Shown one piece after another: positions 1 to 10,388 of a stretch of DNA of 64,000 nucleotides. The stretch is from NCBI RefSeq assembly GCF_010111755.1, contig NC_088957.1, forward strand, positions 124,001-188,000, read 5' to 3'. Position numbers and translations under genes: made by a program. How positions within the stretch are numbered: the first letter of the stretch is position 1; each line of letters begins with the position of its first letter. The notes below the pieces were generated by a model. The model did not search any database. It was not told the origin of the DNA and saw nothing but the letters and a program-made list of their open reading frames with translations. This DNA comes from Nakaseomyces glabratus (Eukaryota; Ascomycota; Saccharomycetes; Saccharomycetales; Saccharomycetaceae).

Positions 1-182
1 GCCAATATACGTGCTTCGACTTTTGCTTCTGGCAAAACCAAAACTTGAGCTAGCAACCCGGCATATTGAAGAAAGTTCTCGTTAGAAAGCTTCTTCAATT
101 GCGTTTCACTAGTTAGACGCACATTTTGGTCTGGACTTAAAATAGTGTTTTCTAAAATCTGGGCGAATTCCTGAACAGACAT
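1..182 (-). CDS. KAP95: Importin beta-1 (karyopherin), N-terminal part, cut by window edge
   Basis: The reading frame opens with ATG at 182 and runs off the left edge, giving about 60 residues. They match the N-terminus of Kap95: MSVQEFAQILEN, then ILSPDQNVRLTSETQLKKLS, then an alanine/leucine-rich helix. This is the first HEAT repeat of importin beta, which carries importin-alpha/cargo complexes through the nuclear pore and is released by Ran-GTP. The neighbour DIC1 agrees with the S. cerevisiae order YLR347C-YLR348C. The remaining repeats lie outside the window, so integrity cannot be judged. Confidence 0.93.
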   Translation of the reverse strand, partial: MSVQEFAQILENTILSPDQNVRLTSETQLKKLSNENFLQYAGLLAQVLVLPEAKVEARIL

Positions 183-890
183 TGTAAATATTATATTCTT
201 GCCCCTAAGTAATACGAAACGTAAACAATAGTCTTATATTCTATCAAAAAAAGATGTACCAAAACACTAGTGTATTTGTTTCGTGCCAATCCAGTATTAT
301 TTAATACAGAGGAAGTGTAATCTCCAAATTCTAAAACAGCTATCGCCTGAAATATAACTTATGCTATTTTCACGAGAATTAAAGTTGATAAACCCGTTAA
401 AAAGATAGAAATGAGAACTTTAGCACTCCTATACCGTTGAATTCGCTTGGCAAAAGCTGTTTCGTAATCAACCGCTAGATAACTGGCTTTCTGATCCTAC
501 ATACGCCACCAAATTATTAGCAAATGCTGACCAGTTCTTAAGCGTTATTCTTTTGCTGAGATTTTGATGCGAAAAGGAAGGGGCAGTCGGGATGGCAAGA
601 AAAATTTTATTATAACGTTAATAGTGATATACAATTTTCAAGGTAATAGCAATTTTTGCTAGAGATACAAATGCATAATGGGAGGCCAAGTTACTATGCA
701 ATTGTGTTTCACAATTCTTCGAAGGGTTTTAGATCAGTGTCTCTGTCTTAAAAGTATGTACAATATTGGTATAAAACAACAAGACGAAAATATAAATAAA
801 TGAAGGTGTACTGATTTCAAGAAATTTATCTGCTTGTTTATCATTTTACTGTAAATTTTCACAACTTTGTAACTGGCAGTTACAAAATAT
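183..890. other. Intergenic region, KAP95 5' side / DIC1 3' side
   Basis: About 700 bases of AT-rich sequence. It holds the KAP95 promoter and the DIC1 terminator region. I see no tRNA, repeat or convincing open frame. Confidence 0.6.
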
Positions 891-1778
891 TTATGCTTCC
901 TCCTTAGGCATCCCTACTCTATATTTCTTGAGCTGCTCCATTGCGAAAAAGATTAGCATAGTGAAAGGCGCCAGTCTGGTGAAACTAGGGACCCAACCTC
1001 TAAACATAAACGATGGGCCTTCTTTATTTATAGCTTCCATCAATATCTTAAAGGAGGAGTCATGATTGTGACCGGGCTTCTTGTGAGCATTCATGACAAT
1101 AGTTTTGATGACATCCGCTGGCGAACACACAGTTGTAGCCACAAACCCAGCTAAGAGTGACGATGTCAAGTGAGTACTATTTTTCTTTGGGTCCATATTG
1201 TACTTGGTAACCAGGAAATTCTTGAACATATCATAGGTGACAACCTGCGATGCTGTCATCAACACACCTCTCACCATGTTGGGCTTCCAACCCGTGAGGA
1301 AAAGAGACTTTGCACCTTCTGCTTTATATATCTTGACCATGCCATCGATAGCGTTCTTGTAATTACGTCTCTTATCTAATGGTAACGCGGAGTCATTCTG
1401 CATACGGATGTTGATCAAGTCTGCGAAATTTCCGGCAAGACCACCCAATGCACCACTAACCATGGAGGCACCCAACAGGTACCACATGTTGGTTAGTTTG
1501 TCCCGGGGGATAACATGCTCTTTCAAAGCATCATACATACCAAACCGGGCAGTAGTGTATGTGCATTGACGTAGCAACGACGCAGAAAGACCGGCATAAA
1601 GTCCGACAATGCCTTCATTCTTCAAAATACTCCGAAGCATCTGCACAATCGTAGGTTTTGGTATTGGGGCCGCTTGAAGCCGCACTTTCGTCAAGTCCAA
1701 TGGATGCGTGTTCATCACCGCAAATATACCAGCGGCACCACCATACCACCAAGGGTACTTCACTTGTTTTTCAGACAT
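891..1778 (-). CDS. DIC1: Mitochondrial dicarboxylate carrier
   Basis: A 295-residue mitochondrial carrier family (SLC25) protein, close to the 298 residues of yeast Dic1. Three carrier repeats are visible. Signature motifs are HPLDLTKVRLQ near residue 25, a degenerate NFADLINIRMQ near 117 in which the usual proline is replaced, and CSPADVIKTIV near 218. Dic1 exchanges malate or succinate for phosphate across the inner mitochondrial membrane and feeds the TCA cycle and gluconeogenesis. The start is an ATG in a good position and the C-terminus (KYRVGMPKEEA) is intact. It lies between KAP95 and ORM2 as in S. cerevisiae (YLR348C). Dicarboxylate specificity rests on overall resemblance plus synteny. 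Confidence 0.92.
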   Translation of the reverse strand: MSEKQVKYPWWYGGAAGIFAVMNTHPLDLTKVRLQAAPIPKPTIVQMLRSILKNEGIVGLYAGLSASLLRQCTYTTARFGMYDALKEHVIPRDKLTNMWYLLGASMVSGALGGLAGNFADLINIRMQNDSALPLDKRRNYKNAIDGMVKIYKAEGAKSLFLTGWKPNMVRGVLMTASQVVTYDMFKNFLVTKYNMDPKKNSTHLTSSLLAGFVATTVCSPADVIKTIVMNAHKKPGHNHDSSFKILMEAINKEGPSFMFRGWVPSFTRLAPFTMLIFFAMEQLKKYRVGMPKEEA

Positions 1779-2490
1779 CTTTACTACTTCTAACTTGTAC
1801 TGGTTTAGCTGAAAAACATTACAAGGTAGGCATTCACAAATTAGAGTGGCCCAGAAGATACTGCCCGTTATTTATATATCAGGCAGCAATACCAGTCCAT
1901 TTCCTTGTTTGTGATGGGCATGACCTCGTGCACAGAAACAGCGGTACCGCTTGAATTAAAAAGCCAAGAAATGATCTACGTTTTTCCTCGAGAAATACGT
2001 CATCGCGAAATCTTGCATAATCCGCGGGAATGCGATGCGATGAGGTGGTAATTTGAAGAAACAATCTAGCTGTCAAATGTGAAGTAGTCCTGTGTCCACG
2101 CTTATGCTGTCAATAGTGCATCAACATATTTGGCTCAATGTTTGTATTTCGCAGTCACGTCGCCGATTGGCGGCTTGCAGGTTAAGCAATCGATGGCACA
2201 ATCGAATTGGGTTTCTTATGTTTTAGTACCGAGAAAGATGTTGCAACTGTTCAACAATTTGAGGATGCAATTAAGAGGACATCGCAATTGATTATAGTCT
2301 GTGAGTGGAGATTATCGTGAGGCACTATTTCTCGTACCTGATGTTTCGGGTAGCTCCTGTGGATTTTTCCAAAAAATTATATATAACATTGATGAAACAC
2401 TTCAGAGTCGTAAGTGTAAAGTGTCAATAACGAAGAGTCATCTTAAACATTATATTTTATTCTGACAAACATCAACTATTAATACTTAAC
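1779..2490. promoter_or_regulatory. Divergent DIC1 / ORM2 promoter region
   Basis: About 710 bases between two divergent starts. A CCAAT-box core (GATTGG, 2165-2170) lies roughly 390 bases upstream of DIC1 and could bind the Hap2/3/4/5 respiratory activator, as expected for a mitochondrial carrier gene. A TATATA-type element near 2381-2390 lies about 105 bases upstream of ORM2. Both assignments are motif-based inference. Confidence 0.4.
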
Positions 2491-3147
2491 ATGTCCGTAC
2501 CACCATTGACTAAGACGATATCACAATCGAGCTTTGCGGAGTCACTGAGAGATCTTTCGAGTGATGAGGACCTAATCAACAAGAGGATAGGATCACCTAA
2601 CCGGGACCACAGAAGAAGACGTTCCTCCAGTATATTATCTCACGTTGAACCAGAAACTTTTGAGGATGAGAATGACCAACATATCCTGACGAATATGAAT
2701 GCCACTTGGATGGATCAACCAGGAGCATGGATTATACATGTTGTGATTATTCTGCTGCTTGCAGGGATGTACAAAGTTATGCCAGGTATGTCTACCAAGA
2801 ATGCTTGGTCACTCACAAATACCACATATGTTATAGGTTCCTATGTCATGTTCCACTGGATCAAAGGTACGCCTTTCGAATTTAATGGTGGGGCTTATGA
2901 TAACCTTACAATGTGGGAACAGATAGATGGTGAGACATTATTCACCCCTACAAGAAAATACTTAATCTCTGTTCCTATTGTACTATTTCTGATAGTAACA
3001 CATTACTCAAGAGGTAGCCACTTTTTCAGCAAGGATTTCATTTGGAACTGTTGTGTCACATTTTTTGGTGCCATTTTACCAAAGCTACCCATCACACATA
3101 GACTTAGATTATCGATTCCTGGATTTACTCCTGCTCAAATCAGTTAA
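2491..3147 (+). CDS. ORM2: ORM-family regulator of sphingolipid synthesis
   Basis: A 218-residue ORMDL protein. Orm proteins sit in the ER membrane, bind serine palmitoyltransferase (Lcb1/Lcb2/Tsc3) and restrain the first step of sphingolipid synthesis. The cytosolic N-terminus carries a basic, serine-rich phosphosite cluster (HRRRRSSSILSH near residue 40), the type of site Ypk1 uses to relieve inhibition in S. cerevisiae. The conserved core follows, with NMNATW, membrane segments near residues 78-96 and 105-123, KGTPFEFNGGAYDNLTMWEQ, PTRKYL, and the terminal HRLRLSIPGFT. The adjacent NIT3 supports ORM2 (YLR350W) rather than its paralogue ORM1. Whether a second ORM gene exists elsewhere cannot be seen here. 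Confidence 0.9.
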   Translation: MSVPPLTKTISQSSFAESLRDLSSDEDLINKRIGSPNRDHRRRRSSSILSHVEPETFEDENDQHILTNMNATWMDQPGAWIIHVVIILLLAGMYKVMPGMSTKNAWSLTNTTYVIGSYVMFHWIKGTPFEFNGGAYDNLTMWEQIDGETLFTPTRKYLISVPIVLFLIVTHYSRGSHFFSKDFIWNCCVTFFGAILPKLPITHRLRLSIPGFTPAQIS

Positions 3148-3340
3148 AAAATTGATGTTAACGTTATCAGGTCCTCCCTGAGAAAATTTGTACATTATTT
3201 TATTTGTTTCTTGCATTATTCAAACATATTTCTTTCTCGATAACAGCAATTATGCATTTTTTTCTTAAACTGGTCTAAACATTTTTATAGAGTTATAAAT
3301 GAATACATAACTGGATTTAGTAACACCTATTTTTAGACTC

Positions 3341-4207
3341 TCATTTACTTGAAACATCTGGATAAACATCAAACCTTCTTTGAGTCGTAATTGGAATACC
3401 ACCTCTAGTGGTTTCTATAACTTCCGGGTCCAAATCGATGAATAATGTTTCCTCATTGATATCAGCTTCACAAAGAATTTTACCAGATGGATCAGAGCAG
3501 AGAGAGTGACCCCAAGCCTGATATGGACTTCCTGGAACTCTAGCTGGTGAACATAGTAATGTATAAATCTGGTTATCCACTGACCTGGCTCTTGCTAATA
3601 ATTGCCAATGTAGGGGACCAGTCACAGTGTTGAAGGCACCCGGATAAATCATAGCAAATGCCCCCTTTCTAGCAGCAATCATGGCCATTTCTGGGAATCT
3701 CAAATCATAACAGATACCAACACCAATTTTACCATACTTTGTATCGACCATAGTAACCTTATCACCTCCTGTTAATGTGATACTTTCCTTAAAGGTAATC
3801 TTGTTAGGAATATCAATGTCAAATAAATGCAGCTTCCTGTGCTTAGCAATAATAGACCCCTCTTCATTTATAATTAAACATGTGTTGTATATATTGTCAT
3901 TTGCTGGATCTCTTTCTGGGATGGAGCCACCAATCAATGTGATGGCATGGGTCTTGGCAATTTCTTTCAAAATATTAACTGAAGGTGCTTCTGGATCCTC
4001 AATTACCTCAGAGTATTTAGCAAACTGAGTAACATCATAAGGAGAATTGAAACATTCAGGTAGAACAACTATTTTAGTTTCTGGCTCTCTTTGCATAGCA
4101 TTATCAATCAATGCCTTGGCATGTTTCAAATTCGCAAGTTTATCTGGAGTTGATCCCACCAGCTGGATCAATGCAACTTTAACTTTTGATTTCAATATAT
4201 AGGACAT
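3341..4207 (-). CDS. NIT3: Nitrilase-superfamily amidase Nit3 (deaminated glutathione amidase type)
   Basis: A 288-residue nitrilase-fold protein starting at MSYILKSKVKVALIQL. The frame extends 11 codons further to a TTG, but the ATG gives the family start and length (S. cerevisiae Nit3 has 291 residues). The Glu-Lys-Cys triad is visible: E51 in VVLPECFNS, K125 in KHRKLHLFD and C166 in GVGICYDLR. Nit2/Nit3-type enzymes hydrolyse side-product omega-amides. Yeast Nit3 was long unassigned and acts on small amides, while deaminated glutathione is the substrate of the Nit1-type relatives. The exact substrate therefore remains inference. It is convergent with ORM2, as YLR350W-YLR351C. Confidence 0.9.
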   Translation of the reverse strand: MSYILKSKVKVALIQLVGSTPDKLANLKHAKALIDNAMQREPETKIVVLPECFNSPYDVTQFAKYSEVIEDPEAPSVNILKEIAKTHAITLIGGSIPERDPANDNIYNTCLIINEEGSIIAKHRKLHLFDIDIPNKITFKESITLTGGDKVTMVDTKYGKIGVGICYDLRFPEMAMIAARKGAFAMIYPGAFNTVTGPLHWQLLARARSVDNQIYTLLCSPARVPGSPYQAWGHSLCSDPSGKILCEADINEETLFIDLDPEVIETTRGGIPITTQRRFDVYPDVSSK

Positions 4208-4516
4208 GACTATGTGCTTGTCGTAGTTACTATACTTCAATTTTTAATGGCCAGTGCAATCTTGGGCGATGTGCCATCTTCTATATATCATTACTTCATT
4301 CTAACTGTGATTTTGTTTCGGAACTTCTCCGAAGATAAGATCATGAGTCACCAAACTGTAATTATTGATATATAAATGTGAAAAAGTAATATTGGGTACA
4401 CTATTAAATAAGAAGATACTATAGTCTTATACTTCATACCTATGCAAATAAGAGCTACCAATGTAAGCTCGCAATAGTGCTGATGCTGTTCGTAGACGCA
4501 ATTCCTGTGGCATCAA

Positions 4517-6709
4517 CTAGTGTCTTTCGATATCTTGAAGTTCGATATCCTCCGCAGAGTCATCGTTAGGAACACTAAAGTATTTTCCTTTCTTTTTTGA
4601 TCCCTTCTTTGACTTTCTTGTTGATTCTGGGACGACTCCTTCCAATTGTTCTTCATCTTCCTCATCGATTGAAAAAACATCTTCTAACTCCATATTATCT
4701 TCCATCCCCTCTGTACCAAACTCAGGATCATCATCTTCTATATCAAAAGATCCATTTTCTATGTCGGATGCCCATGTAACAGATTTATTTAACCTGGAAC
4801 GACCATCCCCATCAACTAAAATTGGGTGCCTGCGACTTTTAATGTAATCCGAAATGTAAAACGCGGCAACAATTATAAATGCGGAAACCAATGAAAGAAT
4901 CAAGAAAAAAGCTTTGAAATTGGAACCTTCTTCATCTTCATCTTGATAATATTCACCACCTGTCTCTAAGTCATTATCTAAACCCCCATTCATATCTCCA
5001 TGAGAAGGGTGGGAGTTTTGGTCACCTTTCTTATCTTCATCGTCACCATCGTCGTCATCATCATCATCATCATCATCTTCATCATCTTCATCTTCATCGT
5101 CATCTTCCTCATCACTCTCGTCATCACTGTCATCAGGCTTATTCTCTTGCTTATCTCCCTCTTTACCGTCGCTTTCATCATCTGAGTCGTTTTCGTCTTC
5201 TGATTCGTCTTCTGACTCGTTATCTTTGTTTTCATCTTGTGATTTATCATCCTCAAGATAACCATCAATATCACCGTCCTTACTGGATATCAATGTATCT
5301 TTACCATCCCGATGAACAAGTAAGACATCATCATAGTACATATCTAAAATACCTCTGGAGATTAGTGCCTTGTCATATGATACCATATGAGAGCCATCTT
5401 CAATGGTAATAAGAGTTAATTGTCTTTCATATTTAACTGTGCCTGCAACCTTTTCCTTATCAGATTTTAAGTCGTCACGATAAACCCAATCAAAAATCTG
5501 AACTTCATCTGTGAAACCGGTTTCTCCTTCCCACTGCAAGTGTTTTAAAACATTATCGATACCTAATGTATTACAGATCAAATCCTTGTTACCATTGAAA
5601 AGAATCAATTCTATTCCAGATTCCAACAGAGAAGGAATTAGTTCAATAGCGGGCTTTGCTTTGATATTTTCCAATTTCACATCAGGCCTGCATTCAATCC
5701 AAGACCTCTCGTCATTTGCATGTAGAGCAGCCAATACCTTTTTATCCGTCAAAAATTGTTTGGTGAACTTTGTGTCAACCGGCCATTCAAGTCCACATGA
5801 TGGATAGCTATCGTACTCATCGAATTTATAAACATTGATGCATTGCGTTTTATCTTGTGAAATAATTTTGCCCAAGACAGCTTCACAAGGTGGATATGAG
5901 AGTTCGGAGTGTCCAGTATGATCGCTATTAATGTAGTTTTGGCAAGTTTCATGCTGCTTTAAAATATCTTTAAATGCTGGATCCTCCTTCTTTATGATAC
6001 CTTTCTCCAAAGAGAAAGGAACATAGGAAAGGTATTGTCTTTTTGGATCCAACCAACCATTACCAATGAACATAACTTTGATATTTATTTTTGAGTTTTC
6101 ATCTCTTTGCTGCTCATTAAATTTGATAATAGCTTTTGTGAAATATGGTATAAATTGGCCAGCATAGCTTTCACCAGCTAAAATAAGCTCTCTATCTTTG
6201 TCATCAGGAAAAGTAGCATAATAGTTTTGCAGGAACACCATGAAATTATCTGCGACCTCATCTAGTTCACTGACCTCATTATCTTCTTTAGAATACGAGA
6301 ATCCTGTACCCACTGGTTGGTCTAAAAATAATACAGATCCTCTCATATGCCATGAGCCATCATTTTTTATTACCTCGGCCTTTTTATTCAATCTAAATGG
6401 CCCGATTTCCATCAGGGCACCTGCCATAGAAGAACAACCAGGACCTCCATTTAACCATATAATCAATGGCGTCTCATCATTTTTCTTTGTCTTTTTGTTT
6501 TCGAATTTCCAGAAGAAATATTGCGTATCATTATCACGAGTAGCTGGTAAATGCCCCGCATACATTTTTGGTACAGTCCAATGTTTGGTGTTCTTCAATT
6601 TTGTGAAACCTGGTAATTCATTGCCGTCAACTAAAAACTCCTTCCTATCAAACCCGTAGGCTAATGTTGCCAACCATAGCAAGATGGGTAAAACAGTAGC
6701 ATGAAGCAT
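4517..6709 (-). CDS. KEX1: Kex1 carboxypeptidase (late-Golgi serine carboxypeptidase)
   Basis: A 730-residue S10 serine carboxypeptidase (S. cerevisiae Kex1 has 729). I chose the ATG at 6709; an upstream TTG would add eight residues ahead of the signal peptide (LHATVLPILLWLATLAYGF). Catalytic motifs are present: GESYAGQ with Ser181, the aspartate in LFNGNKDLICN near 385, and the histidine in EDGSHMVSYD near 446. The substrate pocket WLNGGPGCSSMAG is intact. A long acidic Asp/Glu/Ser tract (about residues 480-580) precedes a single membrane span (FFLILSLVSAFIIVAAFYI, near 603) and a cytosolic acidic tail for Golgi retrieval. Kex1 trims C-terminal Lys/Arg from secreted precursors such as alpha-factor. 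It is divergent from ARO8, matching YGL203C-YGL202W. Confidence 0.95.
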   Translation of the reverse strand: MLHATVLPILLWLATLAYGFDRKEFLVDGNELPGFTKLKNTKHWTVPKMYAGHLPATRDNDTQYFFWKFENKKTKKNDETPLIIWLNGGPGCSSMAGALMEIGPFRLNKKAEVIKNDGSWHMRGSVLFLDQPVGTGFSYSKEDNEVSELDEVADNFMVFLQNYYATFPDDKDRELILAGESYAGQFIPYFTKAIIKFNEQQRDENSKINIKVMFIGNGWLDPKRQYLSYVPFSLEKGIIKKEDPAFKDILKQHETCQNYINSDHTGHSELSYPPCEAVLGKIISQDKTQCINVYKFDEYDSYPSCGLEWPVDTKFTKQFLTDKKVLAALHANDERSWIECRPDVKLENIKAKPAIELIPSLLESGIELILFNGNKDLICNTLGIDNVLKHLQWEGETGFTDEVQIFDWVYRDDLKSDKEKVAGTVKYERQLTLITIEDGSHMVSYDKALISRGILDMYYDDVLLVHRDGKDTLISSKDGDIDGYLEDDKSQDENKDNESEDESEDENDSDDESDGKEGDKQENKPDDSDDESDEEDDDEDEDDEDDDDDDDDDDGDDEDKKGDQNSHPSHGDMNGGLDNDLETGGEYYQDEDEEGSNFKAFFLILSLVSAFIIVAAFYISDYIKSRRHPILVDGDGRSRLNKSVTWASDIENGSFDIEDDDPEFGTEGMEDNMELEDVFSIDEEDEEQLEGVVPESTRKSKKGSKKKGKYFSVPNDDSAEDIELQDIERH
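5037..5270. repeat. Trinucleotide (GAT/GAA-type) low-complexity tract inside KEX1
   Basis: On the plus strand a run of CAT, CTT and CGT trinucleotides encodes the luminal poly-Asp/Glu stretch of Kex1. The densest part, near 5052-5110, is close to pure trinucleotide repeat and so likely varies in length between strains. Confidence 0.8.
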
Positions 6710-7175
6710 ATCGAAAATATGCTCAATGAACAACCAAATAAAAAATCAACGCTACTGCAATAACTGTGAAGTGAACGACTTAATTATAACAATTTAGTGA
6801 ATCAATCAAACCATTCAAAAAAATAAAATACAATCCCTATTTATCTTGCTAGCCTTCGTGTGTCTTTGATAAGTGTTCGGGAAATTGCTATATTTGGTTA
6901 GGGATACTTACTTCGAGAATATGCCCTCTTAGTGCAATGCCAATTGAAATTTAACTAATCTTTCTGGTAAAGTGTGAATATAAAGATCAACATCGTAAGC
7001 GAGTTGTACTGCGATAAAATTCAGTGATTTAAGCCGCAATAACGCTTATATTAATGTATCGTGTGGGGGAAAATTCGCAGTTTTCCAAAATTAGCTCTTT
7101 CTAAAGAAGCAACTGAAGAAGACCACGAGAAATCTGAGAAAGAGCCGTGGCCGGCACATTTGATAAAATTGGATA

Positions 7176-7218
7176 TCACATGACTATTTTTTCTTAAAGA
7201 TGGAAAATAGTCATGTGA
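7176..7218. repeat. Perfect inverted repeat, 15-bp arms, 13-bp spacer
   Basis: The left arm TCACATGACTATTTT (7176-7190) and right arm AAAATAGTCATGTGA (7204-7218) are exact reverse complements. The arms contain CACATGAC/GTCATGTG, an E-box-like half. It could be a paired protein-binding site or a hairpin. It lies in the KEX1-ARO8 gap about 0.5 kb from KEX1 and 1.65 kb from ARO8. Confidence 0.85.
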
Positions 7219-8634
7219 CTGGTAGTCACTATATGTTTAAACGGCGAATAACGTGACCACCATATATACCAATTAAATTACGGTGGTGCCATAACCATTC
7301 GCAATTTAGACACATGAATAGCCGCCCATATATATAATTGTTAATACCAACAGAAAACTAGTTTGGCTAAAAGCTGTAGCACAATGAGAGGAAATCCATA
7401 TTTCCATAGCAGTCAAAAACAATAAAAGACACAGCTAATCCCAAAATAACTGAAATCAGTATATTTTACAGGACAGAGAGAAAGTAATAATAACGGTATT
7501 TTCGTCATTTATACAGGGATTATTAGAATCTAGCAGTAACAATTGTTAGTATTATTTGTTCTTGTTTGGTAATATTGGAATGGGCGTATTAGTAGCTGCT
7601 AGAATATACCGACAAAACTATGGTGCCTCCAGACTACGTTGTAGTATTGAATACCGCAAGACCTCAGCTTCAGATGCAGTTGCAGAACTTTAGCCGCCGA
7701 AAAAAGAAGAGCGATAGACGGATCTGATTGTTCATGTGAGCAATAATAATAAATATACGTCATCGACGATATTACAACACAACAACACGTATAAGAGTAC
7801 ACATACATCATCGTCTACGGTGTAGTCATATGACTGCAAATATCTGGAAATTATAGCAATGGAATACTGTATAGGCAATGCGCAGCTGGGCCTGTATCGG
7901 GTTGGGTCCTTATTGTTAGATCACGTAATGATTCTTTCACAGACGAGTAAGAAGATTGCCTGCTCTCCTTGAGACATTCAGATTCATGATAGCTTGGGTT
8001 GTTTCAAGTAGAAGGCTTTTATATTTGTACTGATAAGACAACATCTAATCTATGATAACAGGAGTTGAATTTCCATAACGTACGAACTTACGGACCCTGG
8101 TAACCATTTCGGTTCCATCTTTTAATTTTCGCGATGGAATTATTGACTATATTTCAAAAACGGCATCTGTTGCTTCTTGCCATTTTTTTAATTCACGTTT
8201 TTACAGGAATATGTTAGTCATTCGAAAATAGAACTCTCTCTCTCTCTGTTCAAGACTCTCCGTATCCGTATGTTTGGATGAACGTCAATAGATAATGAGA
8301 TAAGCTTCATTACGTTGTGCTCAAAACTGGATTGCACAGACAGTGCGCACGGAAGGCTATGACACATTTCCGAGAAACAAGTTTTGATTTCTTTTCTTAA
8401 CAAATTTTCACCTATTTTTTTTCAACTAGGTCATCTCAAGCTATGTTGAGCAGTCCAAATAATGATGAAAATGACTGAACAGTCAGAAAGGTAGGAAATG
8501 CGGCCCATGTCTAACACAATGCGTAGCTAATACTGTAGGCTTGCTTTGTATTTGTGCAAAACAAATTGGAGTTTTCAGGTTTTTCTTTTCGCAGTTCTTA
8601 AGGTTTCTATTTAACCGGTCTTGAGCTTCCCCAG

Positions 8635-8644
8635 TATATATAAG
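8635..8644 (+). promoter_or_regulatory. TATA box of ARO8
   Basis: TATATATAAG lies about 230 bases upstream of the ARO8 ATG. A TGACTC half-site for the amino-acid-starvation factor Gcn4 follows at about 8651. This fits a regulated, TATA-containing amino-acid metabolism promoter. Confidence 0.5.
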
Positions 8645-8873
8645 AGGTGTGACTCTCATTTAACAGAACTTGAAACAATTAACCATAAAACAAGGACCTT
8701 AGGATAATTCAATTGAAGTCAATTTCAGTATATAAAACAACAATTATCCACACTTATCTATCTTTAAAAAGTGTTACAACAACCCAAGCTACAAGTTAGA
8801 GAGCTTTTTATTGAAACATTTGTGACTATAAATTTAATCTTTTAATCAGAAGCATCAAGCACTAGCATAAATC

Positions 8874-10388
8874 ATGACTCTGCCAGAATCTAAAGATTTC
8901 ACTTACTTCTTCTCTGAAGAAACCAAGGCTCGTAAGCCTTCTCCATTAAAGACATGCATTCAATACTTTTCTGATCCTAACATGATCTTTCTTGGTGGTG
9001 GTCTTCCAATGAGTGCTTACTTCCCTTGGGATAACTTGGCTGCTGATACACCATTGCCACCTTTCACCAATGGTATCGGTGCAACTATAACCGGCTCTCA
9101 AGAAGACACCTCAAAGTTTTCAGTCAAGAAGGAATCTAAAGTCCATGAAGGTGACATTCCTCTGGCTCGTTCCTTGCAATATGGTAAGAGTATGGGTCAA
9201 CCAGAATTGACTGATTTCTTGAAGGAGCACACTAAGATGATTCACGATATGAAATACAGCGACTGGGATGTTGTTGCTACTACAGGTAACACCAACGCTT
9301 GGGAATCCACCTTAAGAGTCTTCTGTAACAGAGGCGATGTTATTCTTGCTGAAGCTCACTCATTCTCTTCTTCTTTAGCTTCTGCAGAAGCCCAGGGTAT
9401 CATTACTTTCCCAGTTCCTATCGATGCTCACGGTATTATTCCAGAAAAGCTAGAAGCATTGCTGGACAACTGGACCGAGGGTGCTCCAAAGCCAAAGCTA
9501 TTGTATACCATTCCAACGGGCCAAAACCCAACAGGGTCTTCTTTGAATGCCGAAAGAAAGAAGGAGATTTACAGAATTGCTCAAAAGCATGACTTCTTGA
9601 TTATAGAGGACGAACCATACTACTTCTTGCAAGTTGGTGAATATATCAGTGACCTAAGTAAGAGAGCTGAAGTTGCCCAAAAGAACGCAAACATTTCACA
9701 TGAAGATTTCCTAAAGTCACTAGCTCTTACTTTCTTGTCTGTTGATACCGATGGTAGAGTCATCAGAATGGACTCTTTCTCCAAGGTTTTAGCTCCAGGT
9801 ACTAGATTGGGTTGGATTACTGGTTCATCTAAACTACTCCAAGCATACTTAAGTCTACATGAAATGACTATTCAATCTCCATCCGGTTTCTCTCAATCTC
9901 TTGTGAGTGGTACTTTGAACCGTTGGGGCCAAAAGGGTTACATTGACTGGTTGATCGGTCTACGTCATGAATACACTGCCAAGCGTGACCATTGTATTGA
10001 CTCCTTGTATAAATTCATTCCAAAGGATAACAACAAAGAAGGTAAACCAATTTTTACTATCAACCCACCAATTGCTGGTATGTTCTTTACTGTTGACATG
10101 GACGCTAGCGCCCATCCTGAATTTGCTACCACTTACGAATCAGATCCAACCAAGGTTGAAGAAGCATTATATCAAAAGGTTATCAAGTCTGGTGTCCTAG
10201 TCGTTCCAGGTATATGGTTCAAGGCCGATGGTGAAACTACACCAGCTCAACCAGCTTCATCAAAGGAAAACCCTAACCCAAACCAAATTTTCTTCAGAGG
10301 TACTTACGCTGCTGTTGAACCTTCTAAGCTGGACGAAGGTTTGAAGAGATTAGGCCAATGTCTACGTGAAGAATTTCAATTGGCATAA
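8874..10388 (+). CDS. ARO8: Aromatic aminotransferase I / 2-aminoadipate transaminase
   Basis: A 504-residue fold-type I PLP aminotransferase (S. cerevisiae Aro8 has 500). It opens [26 protein letters not shown] and shows the cofactor features of the family: TGNTNAWE for phosphate contacts, [11 protein letters not shown], the aspartate in [11 protein letters not shown], and the Schiff-base lysine K304 in [15 protein letters not shown]. It interconverts phenylpyruvate or hydroxyphenylpyruvate with Phe or Tyr using glutamate, and acts in lysine synthesis and Trp/Phe catabolism to fusel alcohols. Codon use is strongly biased, so expression is probably high. The KEX1 neighbour fits YGL202W and favours ARO8 over the paralogue ARO9. 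Confidence 0.95.
   Translation: MTLPESKDFTYFFSEETKARKPSPLKTCIQYFSDPNMIFLGGGLPMSAYFPWDNLAADTPLPPFTNGIGATITGSQEDTSKFSVKKESKVHEGDIPLARSLQYGKSMGQPELTDFLKEHTKMIHDMKYSDWDVVATTGNTNAWESTLRVFCNRGDVILAEAHSFSSSLASAEAQGIITFPVPIDAHGIIPEKLEALLDNWTEGAPKPKLLYTIPTGQNPTGSSLNAERKKEIYRIAQKHDFLIIEDEPYYFLQVGEYISDLSKRAEVAQKNANISHEDFLKSLALTFLSVDTDGRVIRMDSFSKVLAPGTRLGWITGSSKLLQAYLSLHEMTIQSPSGFSQSLVSGTLNRWGQKGYIDWLIGLRHEYTAKRDHCIDSLYKFIPKDNNKEGKPIFTINPPIAGMFFTVDMDASAHPEFATTYESDPTKVEEALYQKVIKSGVLVVPGIWFKADGETTPAQPASSKENPNPNQIFFRGTYAAVEPSKLDEGLKRLGQCLREEFQLA

Larger units (their letters stand above)
6710..8873. other. Long divergent intergenic region, KEX1 / ARO8
   Basis: A 2.16 kb stretch between divergent starts, the longest gene-free interval here. 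It contains a perfect 15-base inverted repeat (7176-7190 / 7204-7218), a 12-base palindrome (7824-7835), a CT microsatellite near 8231-8248, and the ARO8 TATA box. Short open frames show no recognisable protein. I found no snRNA, SRP RNA or RNase P signature by eye. Confidence 0.6.

Noticed and set aside
7545..7806. Minus-strand intron (GTATGT at 7801-7806, TACTAAC at 7545-7551)
   Set aside because: No ATG-headed open exon on the 5' side; the first exon frames hit stops, and the acceptors tried lead to early stops. Probably chance.
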